A stretch of DNA of 64,000 nucleotides. Source: Flavobacterium reichenbachii (GTDB lineage Bacteria > Bacteroidota > Bacteroidia > Flavobacteriales > Flavobacteriaceae). The first letter of the stretch is position 1. The number at the start of each line of letters is the position of its first letter. Positions 36,136 to 43,784 of the stretch are shown here, in pieces. The notes under the pieces are model-generated. The model saw only the letters and a list, made by a program, of their open reading frames with translations. It had not been told where the DNA came from and did no database searches. The translations under genes were made by a program, and so were the position numbers. The DNA is taken from the NCBI RefSeq assembly GCF_002217435.1, contig NZ_MUHF01000003.1:1-64000 (forward strand). Direction: 5' to 3'.

Positions 36136-38250
36136 ATGATACGAGTAAAAATACATAGTTATAATCTGATTGATAAATTGAGATTGCGTTTTGTAGTGTT
36201 TTTAATGTTTATAAGTTTTACTGCTCAGGCACAGCTCAGCGGTAATCCTCTGTTTACAGGCGCAGATCCCGAGATTCATTACTTTAACAATAAATATTAC
36301 ATTTATACTACCGCTATTTACGGCACACAGTTTCATGCGTATTCCTCAAATGATCTGACCAATTGGTACGACGAAGGTCTTATTTTCGATCTTTTTCCAG
36401 ACAGTCCCTGGTCACAATATAACGGCTGGGCTCCCGCAGTTGTTTTTCGCAACAACAAATACTATTTCTATTATACTGCCGAAACCAAAATAGGTGTTGC
36501 AGTTGGCAATACGCCAATTGGTCCTTTTACAGATATAGGTGCGCCCCTTATCGGAACAGATCCTTATACCGATGATATTATCGATGCCAATGTTTTTATT
36601 GATGATGACGGACAAGCCTATATTTATTACGGAGGATCAGGAAAAAGCAGAATGGTAGTGCGTAAATTAAACGCCAATATGATTTCTTTGGCCACAGGAC
36701 CAACAGATATAACACCGCAAAATTATACCGAAGCGCCTTATATGGTAAAACGCAAAGGAATTTATTATATGATGTATTCTAATGGATCTTGGTTTAATGA
36801 TACCTATAATGTGCAGTATTCAACTTCCAATTCACCCATGGGACCCTGGACTTACAGAGGAAAAATATTGAGTTCGAATGTAGAAGATAAAGGTCCGGGA
36901 CATCATGGCGTATTAAAAATGGGTAACTGCGATGAATATTACATCATTTACCATCGTTACGAAAATGGTACCTCAGGAGACAGAAAAGTTGCAATTGACA
37001 GAATGTATTTCAATGCCGCAGATTTAATTGAACCGATTAATATGACCAATTATGGTGTTGCACCCAGAATCCCAGATCAATCTTGTCCTACGCAAAGTGT
37101 TGTGTCGGGAGGGATTTATAAATTAACCCACAAAGGAACGAACCAATGTTTGGATGTTTTTAACAACGGAAGCCAGTCGGGAACCAATGTGCAGCAAAGT
37201 ACAGACAACGGCAGTGATGCACAGCGCTGGGTTGTAACGCTCGAAGCAGATGGTTTTTATAAACTAACCCACAAAGGAACAAATCAATGTCTGGATGTTT
37301 TTCAAAACAGCAGTTTACAGGGAGCTAATGTCCAGCAATCGGCAGACAGCGGGAACGATGCGCAGCGCTGGAAAATCGAAATAATGTCAGACGGTTATGC
37401 AAAACTCACACATAAAGGAACTACTCAATGTCTGGATGTTGACAATAACAGCAGTCAGTCCGGTGCCAATGTTCAGCAATGGGCAGATTTAGGCACAGAT
37501 GCACAGCGATGGAAACTGGATCTTATAGAAGTTCCAATTGTTTCCGGAGGAGTATATCGGCTGATTCATAAAGGAACTAGTCAAAGTCTTGATGTGAGCG
37601 GAGGAAGTACACAGCAAGGTGCCAATGTACAGCAATATACCAGTAATGAAACCGATGCACAGCGCTGGATTATTACAAAAGAATCCGATGGTTTTTATAA
37701 ATTAACCCACAGAGGAACCAATCAATGTCTGGATGTTGATAACAACAGCAGTCAGGCTGGAGCCAATGTACAGCAGTGGAATGATTTGGGTACCGATGCA
37801 CAGCGTTGGAAAATAGAACTGATGCCTGACGGCTATTTTAAACTGACTCACAAAAACACTAATTTATGTCTGGATGTAGTAAATAACCTTGCCGAGCCCG
37901 GAACAAATGTACACCAGTGGACCGATAATGGCAATGATGCACAACGCTGGAAACTCGATTTAGTAAAACCCACAACAAATTTAGCAACAGCCAAATTTTC
38001 TAAACCTTCATTAAAAAACGAAAACGAAACAGCTTTAAATATATATCCAAATCCGGTAAAAAACACCCTTTACTTTACTTCTGAAATGACAGGTATTCAA
38101 GTCAGTGTTTTTTCTGAAACAGGAAGCTTGGTTTTAAACCAAATCGTAAAAGCAAATAGTATTGACGTTTCAAGTTTGGCGACAGGAATTTATTTTACTG
38201 TTTTTGAGAAAGACGGAATGAAAATCACGAAACGATTTATTAAAAAATAA
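36136..38250 (+). CDS. Secreted GH43 with six ricin-type repeats and T9SS tail
   Basis: This is a secreted multimodular enzyme of 704 residues. The signal peptide ends near AQAQ33. The GH43 propeller (about 37-315) has Asp44 in GADPE, Asp150 in IIDANVF and Glu199 in NYTEAPYM. Six repeats of about 47 residues then follow (about 325-611), each containing a KLTHKGTNQCLDV-like and a DAQRW motif. Three repeats make one beta-trefoil, so there are two ricin-type (CBM13-like) lectin domains. A C-terminal type IX sorting domain (about 636-704; LNIYPNPV, ending KITKRFIKK) directs release or surface attachment. It is the only T9SS-tailed protein in the window. Its 3' end is duplicated as a relic upstream of the gene, hinting at insertion by recombination. 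Confidence 0.92.
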   Translation: MIRVKIHSYNLIDKLRLRFVVFLMFISFTAQAQLSGNPLFTGADPEIHYFNNKYYIYTTAIYGTQFHAYSSNDLTNWYDEGLIFDLFPDSPWSQYNGWAPAVVFRNNKYYFYYTAETKIGVAVGNTPIGPFTDIGAPLIGTDPYTDDIIDANVFIDDDGQAYIYYGGSGKSRMVVRKLNANMISLATGPTDITPQNYTEAPYMVKRKGIYYMMYSNGSWFNDTYNVQYSTSNSPMGPWTYRGKILSSNVEDKGPGHHGVLKMGNCDEYYIIYHRYENGTSGDRKVAIDRMYFNAADLIEPINMTNYGVAPRIPDQSCPTQSVVSGGIYKLTHKGTNQCLDVFNNGSQSGTNVQQSTDNGSDAQRWVVTLEADGFYKLTHKGTNQCLDVFQNSSLQGANVQQSADSGNDAQRWKIEIMSDGYAKLTHKGTTQCLDVDNNSSQSGANVQQWADLGTDAQRWKLDLIEVPIVSGGVYRLIHKGTSQSLDVSGGSTQQGANVQQYTSNETDAQRWIITKESDGFYKLTHRGTNQCLDVDNNSSQAGANVQQWNDLGTDAQRWKIELMPDGYFKLTHKNTNLCLDVVNNLAEPGTNVHQWTDNGNDAQRWKLDLVKPTTNLATAKFSKPSLKNENETALNIYPNPVKNTLYFTSEMTGIQVSVFSETGSLVLNQIVKANSIDVSSLATGIYFTVFEKDGMKITKRFIKK

Positions 38251-38267
38251 ACATAAATAAAGAATAT

Positions 38268-38332
38268 ATACTTCAAATAGAATAATTAAAATGATATAAA
38301 ATTCATGATTTTGATGAAATGATTTGAAGTAT
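38268..38332. terminator. Inverted repeat after the GH43-ricin gene
   Basis: Arms 38268-38278 (atacttcaaat) and 38322-38332 (atttgaagtat) are a perfect 11-bp inverted repeat with a 43-nt AT-rich loop, followed by ttattttt. It may terminate the GH43-ricin transcript or act as a processing site before GH31-2. Confidence 0.4.
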
Positions 38333-38360
38333 TTATTTTTAGATTAATTTTAAAGAGAAT

Positions 38361-41300
38361 ATGAAAACAAAAAAACTTTTAGTTGCAATTTTTTGTCTGG
38401 CTTCGGCAGCTTTAACTGCTCAGGAATACAAACCTGAAGCAAACCCAAAGGCAGTTGTAGTGTCAGGAAATGCCAGATTTACCGTGCTTTCGCCGCGCGT
38501 AATTCGTATGGAATGGAGTTCAGATGGTAAGTTTACAAACAATGCTTCGCTCACCTTTGTAAATCGAAACCTTCCGGTGCCGTCGTTTACTAAAAAAGAG
38601 ACTAAAGGGGAATTGCAAATTACAACAGATGTAGTAAAACTTAAATATAAAACAGATTCTGGTAATTTTAATGACAAAAATCTAAGTGTAGATTTTATTG
38701 TAAACGGCAAACCAGTTTCCTGGAAACCCGGGTTAGCTAATACTAAAAATCTATTGGGAACAACCCGTACTCTTGACGGTGTTGACGGTCCTGCAAAAGA
38801 ATTGGAAAAAGGTATAATTTCCCGCGATGGATGGTATTTAATAGACGACAGCGAGCGTCCGCTTTTTGACAATTCAGAGTGGCCTTGGGTGATGGCACGT
38901 CCGGGAGATAAACCTCAGGATTTATATCTTTTTGCTTATGATTCGGATTATAAAACGGCGCTAAAAGATTATACAGATATTGCCGGTAAAATAGCCATGC
39001 CTCCAAGATTTGCTTTTGGTGCCTGGTGGTCGCGATACAGAGAATATTCTGATACTGAATTTCGTGATCTTGTTGGCGAATTCAAAATGCACGATGTTCC
39101 TCTAGATGTATTTGTAATCGATATGGACTGGCACGTAAAATCACTGCCTGAATTTTTCAAAAACGGACAAAGACAAAGAGATCAGGCTGGAGAAGATGCA
39201 GGCTGGACAGGCTTTACATGGAATAAAAATTTATTTCCTTCTCCGGAAAAGTTTTTACAATGGACGAATGAACAACACCTTAAAACGTGTCTAAATTTGC
39301 ATCCCGCTTCTGGAATACAGCCTTTTGAAGAAGTGTATCCTGAAATGGCAAACGCAATGGGAATTGATCCGGCTTCAAAAAAATATGTACCTTTTGATAT
39401 TACCGATAAAAAATTTGCAACCAATTATATGAATCTGGTATTGCATCCGATAGAAAAAGCAGGTGTCGATTTTTGGTGGCTCGACTGGCAGCAATGGGGA
39501 AGTACCAATATTCCCGGCGTTAATCCAACGATCTACTTAAATTATGTTCATTACAGCGACATGGAGCGCCAAAACAAAGTGCGTCCGCTTATCTTTCACC
39601 GCTGGGGCGGACTCGGAAATCACAGATATCAAATCGGATTTTCGGGCGATACACACGTATCTTGGGAATCCTTAAATTATCAGCCTTATTTTACCGCTAC
39701 TGCAGCCAATGTAGGATTCGGTTATTGGAGTCATGATATTGGCGGACATCAAGGTGATGCAGGTACTGCCGAATTGTACACAAGATGGATTCAGTGGGGT
39801 GTTTTTAGTCCAATATTCAGAACGCACGCTACCGCTGCGCCACAGCACGAAAGACGTATTTGGGCTTATCCGCTTGATAACTTTCTTATTATGAGAGAAG
39901 CTTATCTTACCCGATATTCTTTAGTTCCTTATTTATATAACGAAGCGCGCAATACGTATGAAACGGGAGTTTCTACCGTTCACCCCATGTATTACGATTA
40001 TCCAAAAGAGGAAAACGCTTATGCTATACCCAACCAATATATGTTTGGTCGTGACATGATCGTGAATCCCATTACAAAACCAATCGAAAAAGGAAATGTA
40101 TTTTTATCTCACCAAACCTGGCTTCCTGAAGGTAAATGGTTCGAATGCAGTACAGGAAGTATCATAAAAGGCGGTAAAAAAATTACGATGCCTTTTACAT
40201 TAGGAGATATTCCGGTTTTTGTAAAAGAAGGCGCCATTATTCCGATGCAGCCAAAAGTAGAAAGAACAGATGAAAAACCTTTAAATCCGTTAATTCTTGC
40301 TTTTTATCCCGGCAAAAAAGGAACATTGAAACTGTATGAAGATGAAGGCAATAACAACAATTTTAAGAAAAATGCCTTTACTTACACGCCGGTAACTTCA
40401 GAGCAAAAAGGGAATAAGATGAATATTGTAATAGGAGCAGCAGAAGGATCATTTCCGGGAATGCTCACTTCCAGAGGTTATGAACTTCGTTTTCCGTGCT
40501 CATTTCCTCCGGCAGCAGTATCGGTTAACGGACAAAATATTCCTTATAGTGCAGAAGCTAAGGCTGGAAGCTGGTCTTATTCTGGAAACGATTTTGAAAC
40601 ACGCGTTTATTTGCCAGAATCTCCAACCAATACAAAAGTTTCGGTTGAGGTGCAATTCCCGGATTACGATCAACAGCTTCTTTCGGGTAAAAAAGGACAG
40701 ATTAAATACATGAAAAATTTCGAAACATTTCGACTGTTAAACAGTTGGAATGATGGATTATACAGTCCTTTCGAAATCATGTCACTTTCTCAATTCGGCC
40801 AGAATCTGGAATATAATATTACAGATGTTAAAAAAGAAATTGATGGATTTGCTGACCGTTGGAACAATGCGCTTTTGACCATTCAATCTAGCAGCATAAC
40901 AAATAAAGCATACAAACCGTATTATGAATTGCTTAAAATCTACGGTAAAATTGCCGAAAGACCTGAATTTAAAACCAATGAAAGTGTGTTGGAATCTGAT
41001 GCAAAAGCAAAGGTTGAGTTCATTCAAAAAGACACCGATAAAATATATTATACAACAGACGGTTCTGTTCCAACACGTAATTCACAGCTTTACACAAAAG
41101 CATTTGAAGTTTCGGTTCCTGCACGCGTAAACGCTATCGCATGTCCTGAAGGCGACGGCTCTTGCAGCTCTGTTATTTCGAAAATATTTTATAATAAAAA
41201 AACAGGTTTAAATTATAGTTTGTACAAAGGAACGTGGAAGAAAATGCCCGATTTCAGTAAACTTTCTCCAGTAGAAAAAGGATATGCTCCAGATTTTGAT

Positions 41301-41609
41301 CTGAACAAAATTAATCATGACGCCAATAATTACGGTTTGGTATATAATGGTTTTATAAATATTCCTGCAGATGGAAAATATACTTTTTATATAGCTTCTG
41401 ATGACGGAAGTAAATTTTACATAAACGACCAATTGCTAATTGATAATGATGGATTACACGGTTTTGATGAGAAAAAATCTGAAATAACCTTAAAAAAAGG
41501 ATTAGTGCCAATTCGGTTAGAATATTTTCAGGAAAGTTACGGCGAAGGACTTTCGGTTGAATTTTCATCAGACAAAATTGCTAAAACAAGTGTTTTTCCT
41601 TCTATTTAA
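38361..41609 (+). CDS. GH31 alpha-glycosidase with PA14 domain (copy 2)
   Basis: This is a large secreted GH31 of 1082 residues with a signal peptide ending at LTAQ21. An N-terminal sandwich (25-205) is followed by the catalytic barrel with PPRFAFGAWWSRY (214-226), VFVIDMDWH (250-258), nucleophile Asp375 in FWWLDWQQWG and acid/base Asp430 in GFSGDTHVSW. A DUF5110-like domain (about 645-715; LKLYEDEGNNN) comes next. Then there is a chitobiase/hexosaminidase C-terminal-like module (IYYTTDGSVPTRNS, near 894-907) and a PA14 domain (about 970-1075; DGKYTFYIASDDGSKFYIN). WLDWQQ differs from the WNDMNEP of the other GH31, so the two belong to different subfamilies and probably different substrates. 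It is the last gene of the glycan locus and is followed by a strong terminator. Confidence 0.92.
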   Translation: MKTKKLLVAIFCLASAALTAQEYKPEANPKAVVVSGNARFTVLSPRVIRMEWSSDGKFTNNASLTFVNRNLPVPSFTKKETKGELQITTDVVKLKYKTDSGNFNDKNLSVDFIVNGKPVSWKPGLANTKNLLGTTRTLDGVDGPAKELEKGIISRDGWYLIDDSERPLFDNSEWPWVMARPGDKPQDLYLFAYDSDYKTALKDYTDIAGKIAMPPRFAFGAWWSRYREYSDTEFRDLVGEFKMHDVPLDVFVIDMDWHVKSLPEFFKNGQRQRDQAGEDAGWTGFTWNKNLFPSPEKFLQWTNEQHLKTCLNLHPASGIQPFEEVYPEMANAMGIDPASKKYVPFDITDKKFATNYMNLVLHPIEKAGVDFWWLDWQQWGSTNIPGVNPTIYLNYVHYSDMERQNKVRPLIFHRWGGLGNHRYQIGFSGDTHVSWESLNYQPYFTATAANVGFGYWSHDIGGHQGDAGTAELYTRWIQWGVFSPIFRTHATAAPQHERRIWAYPLDNFLIMREAYLTRYSLVPYLYNEARNTYETGVSTVHPMYYDYPKEENAYAIPNQYMFGRDMIVNPITKPIEKGNVFLSHQTWLPEGKWFECSTGSIIKGGKKITMPFTLGDIPVFVKEGAIIPMQPKVERTDEKPLNPLILAFYPGKKGTLKLYEDEGNNNNFKKNAFTYTPVTSEQKGNKMNIVIGAAEGSFPGMLTSRGYELRFPCSFPPAAVSVNGQNIPYSAEAKAGSWSYSGNDFETRVYLPESPTNTKVSVEVQFPDYDQQLLSGKKGQIKYMKNFETFRLLNSWNDGLYSPFEIMSLSQFGQNLEYNITDVKKEIDGFADRWNNALLTIQSSSITNKAYKPYYELLKIYGKIAERPEFKTNESVLESDAKAKVEFIQKDTDKIYYTTDGSVPTRNSQLYTKAFEVSVPARVNAIACPEGDGSCSSVISKIFYNKKTGLNYSLYKGTWKKMPDFSKLSPVEKGYAPDFDLNKINHDANNYGLVYNGFINIPADGKYTFYIASDDGSKFYINDQLLIDNDGLHGFDEKKSEITLKKGLVPIRLEYFQESYGEGLSVEFSSDKIAKTSVFPSI

Positions 41610-41628
41610 ATAACTAATATTTTAAATT

Positions 41629-41667
41629 AAAAACCTTCAAACCTTAATGGCTTTGAAGGTTTTTTTA
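41629..41667 (+). terminator. Intrinsic terminator after GH31-2
   Basis: A 13-bp stem (41629-41641 with 41652-41664) has a 10-nt loop and a T-run (gaaggtttttttag). It marks the right end of the glycan utilisation region. Confidence 0.8.
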
Positions 41668-41892
41668 GTTTTAAGCAAAAAAAGAAATCAATGATAAACT
41701 ATTCCTGCTGCTGCTTCGGTATAGTTTCCTATACGCAGCTTAGAATCTATAAATGCATTAATTTCTAAATATTAATTATAAGTTGAGAGTATGGAATCAA
41801 TAAATTAACAAGACTTCTTTTTCGTTTTTTAAGAATTTATCAAAGTATTTGAAATAAGAATGAAAATTCAATTAATAATTTTAGAAATTATT

Positions 41893-41900
41893 TAGTTTTG
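41893..41900 (+). promoter_or_regulatory. -7 promoter element for the ECF sigma gene
   Basis: TAGTTTTG matches TANNTTTG, 36 bp before the ATG at 41936. No clear -33 partner is seen. Confidence 0.45.
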
Positions 41901-41935
41901 TACTGAAAACAACTCTTAAAAGCCGGAAATCTTTA

Positions 41936-42478
41936 ATGAAAGATGAGAACAGAGATATTGATTTATGGAGTCAAATAAAAGAAGGAGATGTTCTGGCTTA
42001 TCATAAACTCTATGATCGGTATATAGATATGCTTTTTACGTTTGGAATGCAATACACTAATGATGACGCTTTAGTGCAGGATGCCATACACGATATTTTT
42101 GTCGATCTTCATCGTTACCGCAATACCATTTCGTTAGACGTGGTGGTTAAATCCTATCTTTTTAAATCACTCCAAAATAATATTTTTAAAAAGCTGAAAT
42201 CTCAGACCAAAATAGTTTCTCTGGATATTTTGGCAGAAGGCAATTATAAAACAGAATCTGCAGAAGACGATCTTATCATCAGCGAAACTGCCTTTACCAG
42301 AAATGCTGGTTTAGCTTTTGCGTTATCATCTCTGACCAAAAAACAGCGTTATGCACTTCATCTTCGTTTTAGCGAAGATTTGTCTTATGAGGAAATTTCT
42401 TCTACTTTAGAAATTAGTTTAGAATCCTGTAGAACTTTGATTTATAGATCATTAAGAGAACTTCGAGGCAAACTTTAA
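41936..42478 (+). CDS. ECF-type RNA polymerase sigma factor (FecI-like)
   Basis: This is an extracytoplasmic-function sigma factor of 180 residues. The region 2 core is visible (AYHKLYDRYIDMLFTFGMQY near 22-41, then VQDAIHDIFVDLHRYR with the -10-binding helix). Region 4 is SLTKKQRYALHLRFSEDLSYEEISSTLEI near 130-158, ending in RSLRELRGKL. It precedes a FecR-type anti-sigma gene and a SusC with an STN signalling domain, the standard trans-envelope relay: substrate binding at SusC signals through FecR and releases this sigma factor to activate the downstream uptake genes. A -7 element precedes it. Confidence 0.93.
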   Translation: MKDENRDIDLWSQIKEGDVLAYHKLYDRYIDMLFTFGMQYTNDDALVQDAIHDIFVDLHRYRNTISLDVVVKSYLFKSLQNNIFKKLKSQTKIVSLDILAEGNYKTESAEDDLIISETAFTRNAGLAFALSSLTKKQRYALHLRFSEDLSYEEISSTLEISLESCRTLIYRSLRELRGKL

Positions 42479-42563
42479 AAAAACTTTAAAAAAACATTAT
42501 TTTTTTTGTCTATGTTTTGACCTTTTGATTCTTATAGAGATATAGAATCTAAATAAAAACATT

Positions 42564-43622
42564 TTGTACCCAAATTTCAAAATTTTATCAAAAAACAATA
42601 AAGCGGATTTAAAAGCTAGAATCGCAGAAAGTATTGCATTCGAAAAACAGCGTGTGCGAAGAAAAAGACTTCGTGTACTTTCGTGGAGTGCTGCTGCTGT
42701 GTTTTGCATTTTCTTAGGACTTGTAATTAGTTTTAAACAAGAACCGCAGTTTGTTACGGTTAGTTCGATTGAGCAATTTGCGATAAGTACTGAAAAAGAT
42801 GGTTCTTTTGAAAAAAGTGATCAGGTTAAATTGGTACTGTCCAATCAGGAAGCCGTTACTATTGGCGACAGCACCACGATTGCTTATGATGCATCAGGAA
42901 ATCGAATTCAGGTCAACAATAAGCAGATTAATCAAAAAAACAGTAAGGAAACACAGTACAATACCGTTTTGGTTCCTTACGGAAAAAGAGCGCATCTTAG
43001 CTTGGCAGACGGTACTTTGGTTTGGCTGAATTCAGGATCAAAATTAATTTATCCAACTGCTTTTAACACTGCACACAGAGAAGTATTTTTAGAAGGAGAA
43101 GGAATTTTTGATGTTGCTCATAATGCTGCAAAACCATTTTTTGTACGCGCTGCAAATAATTACAGTGTGCGTGTTTTGGGAACATTATTTAATGTAAGCT
43201 GTTACGCAGCAGATGCGAAAGTTTCGACAGCATTATTGCGCGGAAAAGTTCAGGTGGCATACGCTAAAAAAGGACTTTTTAGCAGCGATACAATTCAAAC
43301 CATTCTTAAACCCGGAATGATAGCAGCTTTAGATAAAAAAAAGCAGAATATCGAGACCACTGTTCAGAATGTTGAACCTTTATTTTCTTGGAGAAAAGGA
43401 TATTACGAATTTTCTAAAGAAAAACTGCCTTTGGTTTTAGACAAATTGACTCGTTACTATAATGTCAAATTTTTAATAAATAAACAAGTCAGCCAGCAAG
43501 AAACCTATTCTGGGGCTTTTAAACTTAATGATGATCTGGATAAAGTGGTAAAAACACTAGAAGCTACTACAGGTCTTGATTTTGTTTATGATACCGAAAC
43601 CAGAGAAATTACTATTAACTAA
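42564..43622 (+). CDS. FecR-like anti-sigma factor
   Basis: This inner-membrane anti-sigma/signal-transducing protein has about 352 residues. A cytoplasmic N-terminus is followed by one membrane helix (about 38-57, VLSWSAAAVFCIFLGLVISF). The periplasmic FecR domain contains VPYGKRAHLSLADGTLVWLNSGS (near 133-155) and VRVLGTLFNVSCY (near 205-217). A C-terminal DUF4974-type domain (about 283-350) contacts the receptor's STN domain. No ATG is available: the frame opens at a stop just upstream, and TTG at 42564 (or ATT at 42561) must start translation. The gene lies 85 bp after the sigma gene. Confidence 0.9.
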   Translation: MYPNFKILSKNNKADLKARIAESIAFEKQRVRRKRLRVLSWSAAAVFCIFLGLVISFKQEPQFVTVSSIEQFAISTEKDGSFEKSDQVKLVLSNQEAVTIGDSTTIAYDASGNRIQVNNKQINQKNSKETQYNTVLVPYGKRAHLSLADGTLVWLNSGSKLIYPTAFNTAHREVFLEGEGIFDVAHNAAKPFFVRAANNYSVRVLGTLFNVSCYAADAKVSTALLRGKVQVAYAKKGLFSSDTIQTILKPGMIAALDKKKQNIETTVQNVEPLFSWRKGYYEFSKEKLPLVLDKLTRYYNVKFLINKQVSQQETYSGAFKLNDDLDKVVKTLEATTGLDFVYDTETREITIN

Positions 43623-43704
43623 ATACAAATAACTAGAAATCAGGAAATGCCTATGATATAAGAGAAAAAATAGAATAATATAACTATAACCAACCAAAAA
43701 AAAA

Positions 43705-43730
43705 CCAAAAGATGCTCGAACATCTTTTGG
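43705..43730 (+). promoter_or_regulatory. Hairpin in the SusC-3 leader
   Basis: Arms 43705-43714 (ccaaaagatg) and 43721-43730 (catcttttgg) are a perfect 10-bp stem with loop ctcgaa, located 55 bp before the SusC-3 start codon and after an A-rich run. There is no T-tract, so a leader structure affecting translation or mRNA stability is as likely as a terminator. Confidence 0.5.
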
Positions 43731-43784
43731 CTATGTAAAATTTTTAATTGCAGATGCAATTATTGAAATAACTAAAACAAAATT

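Larger units (their letters stand above)
41610..41935. promoter_or_regulatory. Intergenic region between GH31-2 and the ECF sigma gene
   Basis: These 326 bp hold the GH31 terminator (41629-41667), a small hairpin-rich stretch (41710-41739: gctgc/gcagc around gtatag/ctatac) of unknown meaning, and a TANNTTTG element (41893-41900) for the sigma gene. No ORF is supported. Confidence 0.55.

Noticed and set aside
37105..37970. Tandem repeats considered as a CRISPR array
   Set aside because: The repeats are in-frame protein repeats of about 141 bp with coding constraint, not short repeats with unique spacers.
38420..38872. 150-residue minus-strand ORF inside GH31-2
   Set aside because: It is antisense to the conserved N-terminal domain of GH31. 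No start context or family match was seen.
43705..43730. Hairpin in the SusC-3 leader considered as a riboswitch
   Set aside because: It is a single simple stem with no conserved aptamer-like sequence around it.
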